Positions 37,840 through 49,104 are shown, numbered from the stretch's first letter. The stretch is DNA of 64,000 nucleotides from Helicoverpa zea (GCF_022581195.2 NC_061461.1:11222001-11286000), one strand, 5' to 3'. Made by a program: numbers and translations. Notes: generated by a model not told the origin, from the letters alone.

Positions 37840-37967
37840 GGCAAAAATTTTGATTTTAAGAAAATCGTGATTCCGATCAGAATTTTTCATTCGTTCTGAT
37901 GCCGGCGACCTGATCTTTGTAATATGCGTACGACCATTCATTTTCATACTCGTTTATAATCCGAAAT

Positions 37968-38002
37968 AAACTATCGTCCGACTAAAAGTTTGTAGTGTGC
38001 GG
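37968..38002 (+). repeat. Short interspersed repeat, copy 2
   Basis: AAACTATCGTCCGACTAAAA then GTTTGTAGTGTGCGG, matching 28381-28416 in the same orientation with only a few changes. Confidence 0.55.
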
Positions 38003-38304
38003 TTCTAAACTATGAGTATATGTCGCAGTTATTTTCTTTGTTTGACTATAAAAGGCGAAATTTAATAATAAAATTTAAATCAGTTGTTTATGGTCGTTGT
38101 ATGATTTATGCATGGAATATGGAGCAACTTTTGAAGGACCTATCTGTTTCTTAGTTTGATTTATAAGTAGTAAACAATTATGTCTTTGTCAATTCATGGT
38201 TTAACCAAATATATCCTGATATTAATACATATAAGTTTTAGCGGACGATTTTTGCGTCGAGCATTTTTAATATATTGACTCTACTAACCTAATGGTATAA
38301 AATA

Positions 38305-38389
38305 TCATCATCCTCCGAGCCTTTATCCCAACTATGTTGGGGTCGGCTTCCAGTCTAACGGGATGTAGCTGAGTACCAGTGCTTTATGG
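38305..38389 (-). mobile_element. LINE family A tail with visible target-site duplication
   Basis: Minus-strand copy from TCATCATCCTCCGAGCC to GCTGAGTACCAGTGCTT. The host phrase ATGGTATAAAATAT stands directly before it and ATGGTATAAAAATAT directly after it, a target-site duplication of about 14 bases with one base of difference. That supports a genuine, 5'-truncated retrotransposition event. Confidence 0.75.
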
Positions 38390-38834
38390 TATAAAAATAT
38401 GTTCCATCTTTAATAATATGATTGCTAGACATATTTGCACTACATTTCTTTTCTTCGTTTTCACGAAAATCATTCATACAAAACCAACTTTAAGCCTCTT
38501 AGAAAATAACATTAATATAGAGAAATAGGCACTTCAAAAGTAATTTACCTAAACAGGAAAACTCCCGTATTACACACTAGACTTTACATACCAGTGACAG
38601 TTACGGCATTGAGTCAAACGGGCAGAGTAGTAAGTGCGTTGAAGCCCTTAACTAGGGTCAACTAAGGGAAATGAGCCATCATGCTACATGCAGATAGGTG
38701 GTTCGTAGTAGACCACCGGGACTACCGTTATTTAACCGTAGTTTTGTGCTGTTACGGTATTTTTTAAGATTAAGGAAAAAACAGGATAAATAATGGTTTT
38801 ATAAAGTAAGTTACTTTTTGTATTTTTTTTTACA

Positions 38835-38909
38835 TGCAGCAACTGAGCAGCATGCGGTTAAACTGGTAACTGACCCTAACATAGTTAGGAAAAGGCTCGG
38901 GAAATGATA
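38835..38909 (+). mobile_element. LINE family A tail, degenerate
   Basis: Carries CAGCAACTGAGCAGCATGCG, GACCCTAACATAGTTAGGAA and AAGGCTCGGGAAATGATA, in the family order but with many substitutions. Confidence 0.55.
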
Positions 38910-39585
38910 CTTTTTTTTAGTTGTTTTTTTTTTTTGCAATGTAGTACATCAATATTTCGATTCGCGAAATGCCTGCAGTTTTGCTTTATTATTTGGTAAA
39001 GTTGTACTAAACGCCAGACAATATTTATGACGCATGTATAATTGTATAGGCATATCTATTACTTACACATATTTTAGGAAGCTCAACGCTCAGCTATCGC
39101 ACCGAGATACCACATGTACAGAAAATAATTATGTTTTCCGGTTACATAATTTTAAAGACATACCCCAAAACGGAAAATATATTTCATACACGTTCTTAAT
39201 ACGAATAAAATGAATGATAATAACAGCCTAATTCGGCCGGGTCGTTCGTCGTTTCGCCCCACAAGCGATTGGCACCGCGGTGCCAATCGACGAAGTACAA
39301 TTTTTGAATGGGTCGATTCGCCCCGCGGTGCCAATCGACGAACTACACATTTGGAATGGGTCGATTCGCCCCACAATATGAAACAGTTCTTTTTTTGAAA
39401 TTGTGATTGTAGTCAGAGGAGATAAGCAGTTTTTATTATAACATTTTCCGTGTAGTATCATTACCTACTGAAGTTTTATCCATACTTCAAAACCGAAAAA
39501 AATGCATTTTTGTATCTGAGTTTCATCTTACGATGTACCAGGACAGCATAAAATACTTGAAGTAAATATAAAAAAATACTTGATA

Positions 39586-39685
39586 AAAATATTCTGAATA
39601 ACTAGCTTAAGAGGGCTTAAGCTAGTTATAAAATATTCTGAATAACTAGCTTAAGAGGGCTTAAGCTAGTTATTCAGAATATTTT
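39586..39685. repeat. Tandem palindromes with a perfect 26-bp inverted repeat
   Basis: A 44-base unit starting AAAATATTCTGAATAACTAG occurs at 39586 and again at 39630. The second unit extends into a perfect inverted repeat: arm 39630-39655, loop AGGG, arm 39660-39685. The first unit has the same core arms with the outer part missing on the right. TCAGAATATTTTCGAAGTT next to it recurs at about 41015-41033. Confidence 0.85.
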
Positions 39686-40386
39686 CGAAGTTAGCATAAG
39701 CACCCATTAGGACTTAATTTCATGAAATCTGGTAGTTGTGAAATTTTTCACAGCTCAAAATTCTCAGGAGGCAAAAAGACTTAGATCTTTTTCATAATTT
39801 TCATACAAAAACTATGTTTTTGCTGGGAAGAAGAAGTGGAGCAACAAACTCCCCAGCAACACATGTCCGTCTGTAGGTTAGAAGAACCTTTCAACAATTT
39901 ATTATATATACATTTGTGTGCAATATGTATTACATTATACAATATGCAGCCTCTACATACCTTAACTAACTCAAGCGTAATTAATTTAATGAAAAGAAAA
40001 ATAGCCTCCAATTATTTATAATAGAATATAACGGAGTGCCCACCTACATGTGCTATAATGTACAACATGGATGAAACGAATATAGTAAATTAGACCACTC
40101 AGCCAGGAACGTAAAAATATATATATATTAATGAGTTTACATAATTACTACTTATATTGTCAGTAAGACGACCAGGCACCACAAGCAGCACCTGTTCACG
40201 AGCTTAACGCGAGGATCAGCCATCGCCCCCCTCGCACATTTTTGAGGAAGGGAGGCAACCCGACCGCCGACGCTACCACAAGCAGTGCCGTTTAAGGGAG
40301 CAAGACGTACTCACTGCTACACAACTCAATATCAAAATCAATTATTGTCAGATCTCGCTAAGTAGTGGTCCTTATTAACTATAATA

Positions 40387-40848
40387 TATATATTTTTTTT
40401 ATTAGCCTATGCTGTCCCACTGCTGGGCAAAGGCCTCCCCCAAAGCCTTCCACTTTTCTCTATCCATCGCTGCTTGAGGCCAGTCCGAGAGGAAGCTGTC
40501 CAAGTCTTCCCTCCAGCGTTTCCTTGGTCTCCCTCTCGGTCGCCTTCCATCCTCCGGGATCCACTTTGTGGTGATATTGGCCCACTTGTCCGGGTGCATT
40601 CGACAGATGTGACCCGCCCAATCCCACTTCAACTTTGCAGACTTATTGCCCACATCGACTATGCCCGTCTTGGACCGGATCATGGTGTTGCGTATCCGGT
40701 CGCTAAGCCGTATGCTGAGCAGGCTACGCTCCATGCTTCTTTGGCATACTTTTAGCCTGGACTTCTGAGATTCGGTCAAAGACCAAGTCTGAGCGCCGTA
40801 GGTTAGGTAGGTAGGTTAGGATGGGCAGAATACACATGTCGACTAGTT
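40387..40848 (-). pseudogene. RTE-type non-LTR retrotransposon, C-terminal end of reverse transcriptase ORF
   Basis: The minus-strand frame at 40779-40402 encodes the conserved RTE C-terminal region: RSMERSLLSIRLSDRIRN, then KLKWDWAGHICRM, then RRPRGRPRKRWREDLDSF, then WKALGEAFAQQWDSIG and a stop at 40402. Just upstream the frame continues as YGAQTWSLTESQ, and beyond a 10-base insertion (around 40800-40815, a duplication of CTACCTAACC) as LVDMCILPILTY. The insertion shifts the frame, so the copy is dead. The catalytic parts of the endonuclease and polymerase are lost by 5' truncation at about 40848. The 3' end runs into TTTTTTTATTATATATATAT. The family role is target-primed retrotransposition; this copy is a passive insertion. 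Confidence 0.85.
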
Positions 40849-40865
40849 TTCGCTAGTCGACATGT
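40834..40865. repeat. Perfect 13-bp inverted repeat at the LINE 5' junction
   Basis: ACATGTCGACTAG (40834-40846) and CTAGTCGACATGT (40853-40865) with a 6-base loop. The left arm is LINE coding sequence (for LVDMC on the minus strand); the right arm is an inverted copy of it lying outside the readable LINE. Confidence 0.8.
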
Positions 40866-40869
40866 ATAC

Positions 40870-40906
40870 TATGTATGTATGTATGTATGTATGTATGTAT
40901 GTATGT
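40870..40906. repeat. (TATG)n microsatellite
   Basis: Nine uninterrupted TATG units directly after the hairpin at the LINE 5' junction. Confidence 0.9.
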
Positions 40907-41052
40907 GTAACTATAATATATTCAAGGCAAAAGAATTTATTAAAATACAGTGCATGTATCACGTCAGTAATCAACGACCACTATATTTGAAGCGGGTGGA
41001 ACAGCTAATTAGTCAGAATATTTTCGAAGTTCGCATAAATTACTTTCTCTAA

Positions 41053-41236
41053 TGTTCGGGTTGTCGGAAGCCAGTAACTCTGAGACCAGTCTAACCAAAG
41101 GGTTGCCCGGGTAACTGGGTTGGGGGGGTCAGATAGGGCAGTCGCTCCTTATAAAGCACTGGTACTCAGATACATCCGGTTAGACTGGAAGCCGACCCCA
41201 ACATAGTTGGGAAAAAGGTTCGGAGGATGAGGATGA
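41053..41236 (+). mobile_element. LINE family A tail
   Basis: From GTTCGGGTTGTCGGAAGCCA through TTGCCCGGGTAACTGGGTTG and GACTGGAAGCCGACCCCAAC to TTCGGAGGATGAGGATGA. It is nested in the 2.6-kb foldback-like element and ends in the family's GATGA tail. Confidence 0.65.
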
Positions 41237-41881
41237 ATTTGTCTAAAATGCTGAACTCCTAGTACCCAATATAAGAAAGTTAAAATAATCTCAATTTTGA
41301 TGCAAAACGTAAATATAAAAAAAAAAAACACATTTTTCACACAGTAGTAACAAAGTTTATATTAAGAGTCCATTATTCTAGACCAAGTATTTTGCTTATA
41401 ATATTTTTGATGAAAATTATGAAAAAGATCTAAGTCTTTTGGCCTCCTGACGATTTTGAGCTGTGAAAATTTTCACAACTACCAGATTTCAGGAAAAGCA
41501 TTTCAGTGGGTCGATTTACCTACGTTACTTTCTTCTCATGGTAATCTGGCCCGTGCTTTTCAGGCCGAGTTTTCCCAACTGTTAATATTCCTAGAGTTTT
41601 ACACAATTCACTCACATTTACACTTCTGCTCTCCTGGTAGATGATGTCAATTTTCGTATCGACTGTACAAATAAATAATTGGAATTGATGATATTTGAAA
41701 TGAGTTAACCAAATGTTTTACTGCGTGGTGCGAATCGACCTATGCTTAAGATACCTTGGACCATTCGCCCCGAATAAAACAAAAACCAAAACTGTGGTGC
41801 CAATCGACCCATTCAAAAACTGTACTTCGTCGATTGGCACCGCGGTGCCAATCGCTTGTGGGGCGAAACGACGAACGACCC

Positions 41882-42681
41882 ATTCGGCCATTACAACATT
41901 GTAAAATCGGCCATAAAATTCGATTTTCGAATAATAATTTATTGGCGATGGTATTAGGCATTTATGCGAAGCCCCCATGCTTCGGGTTTTGATAAACGAG
42001 GTCGATGACCAACCCTTTCGAACCTCCTTGGACTGATTAATGTTTTTCATATTTATTACTTTTTAAACTTTTTATTGAATTTTATAAATAGAACAAGTGA
42101 TGTTTTTTTTTATATAAATGATACTATCAAAAGTCATAAATAAATATCATATATTATTCGCGGACATAAAAAAATAAACATTGTATTCCCGGTACAGATA
42201 ATTTGCATAATTATAATGAAAGCTAAATCATGGCTTCAGGCAAATCGTAAAAATATGAACTTAATTGGTAACACAACATTATTATTATATCAGTTACAAA
42301 CGATGATGATCTCAACTTAAATAAAAAAAAAAAAAACAGTAACATAACAAACTTAAGAAAAAACTGTTAAAGTTATTCAAACATTTACTTAAATGTCTAA
42401 GATTTTAGTAAAGTTTAAGCACTCGTCTGCCTATGTAGTAACTATATTTATTTAAATTTTAATGGTTTGGCAAACATAGGTTGTAAACCGGTAGAACATT
42501 TTGCGACTATTTGCTACAAGCTATCTTCATACTAATTAATAGTACCGTTTTTATTGCGAAAATACATTAGCAGTATCTTTTAAACCTACGATGTTAAAAT
42601 AATAATGAATGGGAATGTAATTGAAACCTAATAAATAACCATGCAAATAAATATAAGGCCTAATAAATAAATCTATATAAG
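41882..42681. other. No gene recognised
   Basis: AT-rich sequence with poly-A runs near 42325-42337. GCCTAATAAATAA repeats occur near 42655. Confidence 0.4.
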
Positions 42682-42800
42682 GACTCGTGGTAATATTCTA
42701 AATTCGAATAAAGAGGGATCATTCAATAAAATGATAAAGAAGACTCGTGGTCACATTCTAAATTTAAATAAAGGACAGAGATTAGTCAATAAAAGTTATA
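42682..42800. repeat. Two-unit tandem repeat, 60-bp period
   Basis: GACTCGTGG at 42682 and 42742 starts two units that stay alignable: ATTCTAAATTCGAATAAAG against ATTCTAAATTTAAATAAAG, and TCAATAAAATGATAAA against TCAATAAAAGTTATAA. No ORF runs through the units. Confidence 0.7.
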
Positions 42801-43116
42801 AAAGTACAGTTGAAATGGCCAAATATAATTAAATGGTATCAATAAAATTTACATAGAATTTGTTAATTCAGCAGATCAGAGGTACCTACTTTGGCAGTCG
42901 ATAACAATTTGTTAAAATAAAGTGGTAGATTTATATATTTTTTTATATTAATGTTTCAAACAGTTCTTTTCGTTGAACGCGCATGTTTCAAGAACTGCTA
43001 AACTCATTGGTAAAATTCTTTCAGTGTTAGAAAGAAACATTGGCCTATTAATTTAATAAATAATACCGATGAAAAAGCAATGGTTTCCATTCGAATTCGA
43101 ATATTTTCTAGTGTGA

Positions 43117-43192
43117 ATTTTAAAGATACTTAGCCTGAGAAAGGACATAGACTACTTTTCGGGACTCGGGCAAAACCGCAGGAAACAGCTAG
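43117..43192 (+). mobile_element. Repeat fragment with CTAG terminus
   Basis: Ends CTCGGGCAAAACCGCAGGAA, then ACAGCTAG and host T. It carries the phrase AGGACATAGACTACTTTTCG typical of the group. Confidence 0.45.
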
Positions 43193-43990
43193 TTTGTCGA
43201 ATAAAGTCTACTTTAAAAGGTATTTTTATTAATAAAATTATGTTTTTCTAGAACATAGTGGGCAATAAAATAAGCTTTAAGTGATTTATGTGTAATTCAA
43301 GTGTGTGTGTACGTTTGGTGTCATATCGCATAAAATTCTTACACTTTTTATGTCAAGGAGCTAGTGTTGATTTATTTGTTAAGGCGTTGGCCAGTAGTTT
43401 AGTTATTTTACTGTTAATATTGGTTTTAGGTGTGTTGAAATTACTTTTAGTCGAGGGACTTTTTAGCACAATTTTATTGCAAAAAAAATATCACCAACCC
43501 ATCAAGTTAAACCTATCCCTAAAATGTAAATAATGGGACATTAACAAAAAAATATATGATAAAATAAAGCATTCAACAACTGTAGAACCTTTTTTAAATC
43601 TCCACTAATATTATTAACAAGTTATTCTCAACGGCTATTGGAACGAATAGAAAAATTATTTCTTTTTAATGTCTAACCCACGAAAGCTACTTTATCCGAG
43701 TCCGCGGAGTAGTTTCTGGTTAAACTGCTGATGGAAGCTAGTGGTTTAATAACACTGGAGGATGTTAGAAGCATTTTATACGATTTTTTTCATACCATAC
43801 TCGAATAATATTTCTCTTAATTTCGAACCAGTTACCACTCCATACAAGCAACAGAAAATACAATCCATATTTATGTATGAAATAACTAACATGCCGAAGA
43901 ACATAATAATTTTTAAATGTCTTAGGAAAAAATACTAAAACATCCATACTAAATAGCAATTTCTCCTAAGGACTATCTTTCTATGAAGCT
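43193..43990. other. No convincing gene
   Basis: A plus-strand frame at 43288-43533 encodes a hydrophobic stretch (about residues 30-60, Leu- and Val-rich) that would be membrane-embedded if made. It has no family resemblance, sits in AT-rich sequence and I consider it chance. Confidence 0.35.
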
Positions 43991-44080
43991 TATTAAAAAG
44001 TTCCTGCTTGACTGCGTTGTTCATCCTGAGTTCGATTCCCATGTCGGGTAAAGTATTTTTTAAGTTTTTTTTAATGAGTG
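43990..44080 (+). mobile_element. tRNA-derived SINE head, fragment
   Basis: GTTCGATTCC at 44030-44039 is a good RNA polymerase III B box, followed by CATGTCGGGTAAAGTATTTT, a continuation common in lepidopteran SINEs. The A box region upstream is poorly preserved and the 3' body is missing or unrecognisable. Confidence 0.45.
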
Positions 44081-44388
44081 GCTGAGCAAAAGTGCGTTAC
44101 TAATTTTTTTATTTAAAAGCTTTTGCAATGTAAAAATAGATAGTCATACTATTGTTTTGCATTTATAATCAACAGCCTACTCTAATATGATCATCAAACA
44201 TAAGGCTTCTCTTGCTCATATCATATCAACCGATTTATCAACAGTCTTAATATGACAAAAGCATGAAGCCATACTTGTGATCTCGAATGCACATACGTCT
44301 TTGTGTGTGGGGAATCAACCCTTCTAATAAAAATGCATGACATTAAGTCAATTAAAGTCACTTTTTACCCCAACTAATAATGGACTTA

Positions 44389-44615
44389 TAGTTCGGCCAT
44401 TCAGAGAATGCGTTCCTGACACGTCGCGATTGAACTGACGACGTAACTTTGCAATGGCGTTGCAGTTACGATAAAAATATTTTTGCTGGTTGTTTACCGT
44501 TTTAACAATTGAGGAGCATTAAAACAACATTATTATATCAATAATCAATGAATGTTATTACGTCGTCAGTTCAATCGCGACGTGTCAGGAACGCATTCTC
44601 TGAATGGCCGAACTA
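44389..44615 (+). mobile_element. 227-bp MITE, derivative of the 964-bp transposon
   Basis: Flanked by TA on both sides. The two ends are perfect inverted repeats of about 58 bases, starting TAGTTCGGCCATTCAGAG and reaching GACTGACGACGTAA or its near equivalent. The middle is identical to positions after the left end of the long copy at 18866 (TTGCAATGGCGTTGCAGTTA through AATCAATGAATGTTAT). There is no coding capacity. Confidence 0.9.
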
Positions 44616-45699
44616 TAGTCATTACAAATACCCTTTCTCTTTGACCTTTATACTTTTTGTCGCATGACATTTAATTTTTGCTAACTTTATCCCTTACTTA
44701 GAGGCAAAGCCACGGCCTTTCAACTGTATTATTTATTAGTATTTATGAGATTATTTATTAATATGGGAAGGGCTTTTTTATGACCGTATGTGTCGTCACG
44801 TTTGCATTGCAGGGTTGAGGAGTGTGCACGTTAATGGGGGGATTAGAAGTGGTTATTGTTTTATGAATTGGTTTGGAAAAAATATGTTTGGTCTTTTGTT
44901 TCAAGTGCATCCATATCCAGGGCAGCGAAAGTGTTATTTCCTATTAACACTTCGTTGCACGCATATCTATCCACAATTCAAGTAGGTACCTTTCTCATTC
45001 AAAATAATTTATCACTCATACCTCTTGTAGGGCCACCGCGTCTTAAGGGCATTTAACAGCTGCTGTCAGTTTTTAAAGGATGTACTGTTTGTACAGTCTG
45101 ACAGTTTTTGGTACAGTTGACTATATTCAAGAAGAATCACTTACACATTGACACATACGACGTCATCACGTCGACACGTCACTTACACGAATGTCAATCA
45201 GGAGTGTCAAAATGTAGGCGTGGCTCATTACCGGGTACATTCAATTGTGTTTAAAACACGAACAGTGTACCATGGTACACCATAGATGATGATCATTTAC
45301 GATCTTATGTTAACCCATTCTGAAGACCACACACGTCGAAAGAAAATTTTATGATAATCGATTATGTACTAGTTAATAGCGTGTGTTATTGTGGTGTTAT
45401 TTTATGTGAATGGTACTTAACTTAATTTTACATTAGTCTTAATAACTAAAACTTAATGACAGAATCCAATAATAATGTATAGTGAACTGAACTTGGGACA
45501 CACCTTTTAGGATTCCAAGAATTTTCGAAAATACTGCCTTAAAAAATGCAATTCACAAGCTTGCCGTTTTTTTTGTCTGCTATTTAATTTATTGAACTGA
45601 AGGCTTAAGTTTCAAAATTCAAACAAATATCGATATTGGCTCCTCTTTCCAATTGCGATTCCCTTCCAAGGCAAAACCTCCTTCTCAGTTTTAAAAAGG

Positions 45700-45789
45700 T
45701 ACACTACTCCCAAATAACATAGGCTATATTTTATCCGGGTACGGTAAGATTTAAAAAGTTATCCCGGGCCGCTTGTGAAATTCAGCTAG
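45700..45789 (+). mobile_element. Repeat fragment with CTAG terminus
   Basis: ACATAGGCTATATTTTATCC then GTTATCCCGGGCCGCTTGTG and AAATTCAGCTAG before host T. Same end as the copies at 33361 and 43192. Confidence 0.45.
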
Positions 45790-47822
45790 TAAATTAATAA
45801 GTCTCCTATCAAAAACTCTAATCCTCATAAAACAAATAAACAGTGTTACGCAATAATTAATTGCTTAACCCCGTATCTGCGCCCACGCACACCCGGAGGG
45901 ATTTACTCCGTATTATGGGATTACCGACACCATGGCGTTATGAGCTATGGGAAAGCGTGTAATTGAATGTGTATGGACGTTTACGGTGTTTTCATGGTGA
46001 TCTGTTGATTAGACAACTTTGGTAATATGAGGTTAATTTTGCTTTATTGGTGACACTTAAAATTGGATTAGTTTATCTGATAGTGTAATAATTGCAAATT
46101 AAAATAAAAAATCATTTATCCTATTGGACAGTTTTACTCAAGATTCGGGAAATTAGAAATTATTGTGAGAAAGACAGTTCTTTTATTTCCTCAGAGTGAC
46201 CTATTTTGTTGGTAAATTGTCATTGAAAGTTTTCTACAATACCTGTGAATAACAAATAAACGATTTGTTAGGAGTAGGTAGTTCTTGTCAACCTTTCGAA
46301 AAATATATCGAAAATATATTAACATTGTAGTCAAGGTTCTCTTAGTTGAACTTAATAAGTCAATGAACTTGCCCCTTTAATTAATAAATTATGGAAATAC
46401 ATAATTAAAAAAATTAATGACGCGAAGACTACTCTTCACCTCGTAAAAACTATAGTTATAATAAAAACGAATGATATCACTAAACTCATCATTAAAATTA
46501 ACATTATAAATCAGAAGAAGTGTGAACTTCCGTGATTTATGTAAAAAATTAAAGAAGTCGGCTTTTCCGCTAATTTATTTGCCACTTTGTAATTAACATG
46601 AACAAAACATGTTAATAAATAAAACACTTTGCCTAAAGGCTTGGGAACACAATATGTTAAAACAAAAAACGTTAAAAATTTTAAGTAACTTTGGTTTCTT
46701 CTTTGAAATTGTGTACCAATATGGGAAGAAGTTCCTGTTTTGGGATAAAATGTAGCCCATATTACTTGGAGACAGCTTAGCTTCCTGACCGAAATAAACA
46801 AAAAAATCTTCTGTTTTATATTAGTATTAAGTATAACCAAATTATCAATGTATCAATATCATGAATACCACATTACATCCATTGGTCACTTAACAGGCCA
46901 AATTAGCACGCGTGTTGAGTGGCAAATAATCAATGTTAATAATCAATGTTATGTGAACTGATGGCCGGTTTGTATGGCTGGGTTATACTGGTAGCGATAA
47001 GCGATTTGATAAACTTTCCTTTAGAGATAGGGAAATTAGCTAAAAAATACACCACAGATTGATAATAGAGAATAAGAATTAAAAATATTTTGATTATGAA
47101 AGAAAAGAAAATGAAAAGCAGTAAAAGTAGTTTATATAAAAAGTAATTGGTATATTATTTTTAGAGTAACTAAAATGTAAATCAACTAATTATGGGCTGA
47201 ATTCATACACGAAGGAATGGTGAAGAAAAAAACGTGTGAAAAAAAAGCTTATCCGCTCGAACTTAAGTGTTAATAAAAAGGTATCGTATTTTTATTATAT
47301 TAACGCTATATTGACGCCAGTATTAAATCGCTTACTGTATTACTTCGCCCTTATCCGTATCGTATTTCTCCAAAGAATTTTTATTCCATCTTATCATTTT
47401 GGCTTCCGTTTTTGCATTTTAACGAGCCCACAAATTATTATTGAAATTTAAATATTATATTTATTGTTTCAATACAAAACTGAAACCAGCTGACAACGGT
47501 AAGTGTCTTAAATAATAACTTTATTAATACAAGAAATAAAATTATGAAATGATTTTATTTTTATGATACAAAAATAAATTATACATTTTAAGTTGCTTTA
47601 GTTGTTAAAAATATAATAAAAGGGTTTTATTTTTATTACGATAAGGTTCATTGAAAAAAATAATTATATAATTTATAGCGAAATGCTTTTTCATAAAACG
47701 TTTTTTATTACATTTTGCGTAATATTTTTCTGTTACAAATTAAATAAAAAATATGGGTTTAAAAATTAAAATTTTATCAATTTGACAAAGGCACAGTAAT
47801 GTAATTTATGAAGCAGAAATCC

Positions 47823-47844
47823 AAGATGGCGCCTTATTTCCCGC
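47823..47844 (+). promoter_or_regulatory. YY1/Pho-like and E2F-like words side by side
   Basis: AAGATGGCGCC is followed nine bases on by TTTCCCGCC. These match the known cores of YY1/Pho and of E2F sites. The pairing is typical of some proliferation-gene promoters in animals. No exon is recognisable next to it, so function is unproven. Confidence 0.25.
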
Positions 47845-48943
47845 CTAAAATACATTGAAGATTGCAAATGGCCGTCCAGTTTTTACAAAAACAAATTAAA
47901 TATCACTTAGTATCGTTTACTGTCATATTCGATTAAGTTTACATCAATATTACTTTAACTTGGTGTTACTTAATACGTACTTAAAGAAGAAAAAGGTTTT
48001 TGTTTACGTCGTAAAAACAGCGGGGTGGCCAGCGAATTTTAATGATATTATATGTATTACACATTATTATAAGATTGTTTTGATGGGTACAGACAGTAAA
48101 AATCAACGCTGTCCTTTTTTCTGTAGTTGAGAAAAGCATAAATATTAATACAATTTGCATGACAAAAATAATAAACATGACTATTTTTTATTTGTTTGTA
48201 GGTGGGTGCCAGTACTTATTATTGTGAAGTAAAATCGTGTTTAGTTGTCACATGTCAACCATTAAAATGTCATATTATAAATGTCACGTCTTACATTAGA
48301 ATAACCTTAAAATGACAGCACTATTAACCTGTAAACGCTACTGCGAGCTTAAGGTATAAAATCGAAATATTATGGCTTTAAAAATACCAATAGGTTCCCG
48401 GAATGACCCACAGAATGGTCGAGTTTGATGCTTATCTCTTTGAATTAGTGCCTTGGTCCTTTCAAATGTATCTTAAGATACTTCTCCCTAAGGGGATTAA
48501 AACAAAAATTATTGATGTGATACAAAAAAGTACCTGTTTACTAAGCATTAAACCTTTATTCCTTAAGAATTATGTATTAAATTGTGGATTATTTTTTATA
48601 TCTGCAACTGGCCCAAATTAAATACTCAAGCTACAATAATCAAATGACGTAGGTAATCAAAAATAATCGAGTAAAAAAATTAGAGCATAAATGAACAATC
48701 TTATTAAATGTAAATCACATATTATTCCTTTAGCAACAAAGTTGAGGCACGAAAATAACGGCGTAATAATATTTTGGGGCAGGCACATAAAATTAATGCA
48801 AATTATTTGTTAATTTTCAATGAAAACGGCCAATGCATGTGTTTCGTATAAAACGTTTTGTATTTACGTTAAAAAAGTTACAAATATCATAAAGATTCGT
48901 GTTGATTACTTTTATGAGGATTTTTTCTTAGAATTTTTCAATA

Positions 48944-49104
48944 AGACTGACAACCAGTCTTACCAAGGACTGTTGGGTTGCCTGGGTAACTGGATTGAGG
49001 AGGTCGGACAGGCAGTCGCAGCTTGTAAAACACTGGTACTCAGCTGCATTCAGTTAGACTCTAAGCCGACCCAACATAGTTGGGAAAAGGATCGAGAGAT
49101 GATG
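48944..49104 (+). mobile_element. LINE family A tail
   Basis: GACTGACAACCAGTCTTACC, GTTGCCTGGGTAACTGGATT and ACACTGGTACTCAGCTGCAT down to GAGAGATGATGG, in family order with moderate divergence. Confidence 0.65.

Larger units (their letters stand above)
39239..41881. mobile_element. 2.6-kb nested element with long, complex inverted ends (foldback-like)
   Basis: The outer arms, about 39239-39321 and 41799-41881, are near-identical inverted copies. Each starts GGGTCGTTCGTCGTTTCGCC (the left one flush, the right one on the minus strand) and holds a 22-bp perfect palindrome centred on GGCACCGCGGTGCC. A second inner pair of inverted arms lies at about 39721-39804 and 41412-41494 (AATCTGGTAGTTGTGAAA and AGACTTAGATCTTTTTCATA). 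The left end also has two tandem 48-base subunits (CCAATCGACGAA at 39283 and 39331). The interior carries an RTE LINE fragment, a family A tail, a microsatellite and the palindrome at 39630. I see no transposase. It fits a foldback-type or non-autonomous element invaded by others. Confidence 0.65.
44616..48943. other. No gene recognised; repeat fragments
   Basis: Open frames at 46511-46840 (minus) and 48403-48621 (plus) show no motif. The first overlaps a phrase, GGGCTACATTTTATCCC on the minus strand, found in common moth repeats. A weaker tract-AG|GT word is at 48201/48202 (TTTGTTTGTAG|GTGGGT). Confidence 0.4.

Noticed and set aside
39152..39461. Several overlapping frames encoding repeated Arg- and Pro-rich words, again at 41713-42050
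   Set aside because: They are shadows of the inverted arms of the 2.6-kb element; the same DNA is open in several frames because of the repeated palindromic units.
40474..40755. 93-codon plus-strand frame
   Set aside because: It is the antisense of the RTE reverse-transcriptase fragment.
43288..43533. Small membrane protein gene
   Set aside because: The hydrophobic stretch is what T-rich DNA gives by chance; no family, no good start context, no neighbouring exon.
48181..48207. Fourth ratchet-like site (TTTGTTTGTAG|GTGGGT)
   Set aside because: Donor GTGGGT is weak, the branch point is unclear and it breaks the spacing of the other three; not counted.
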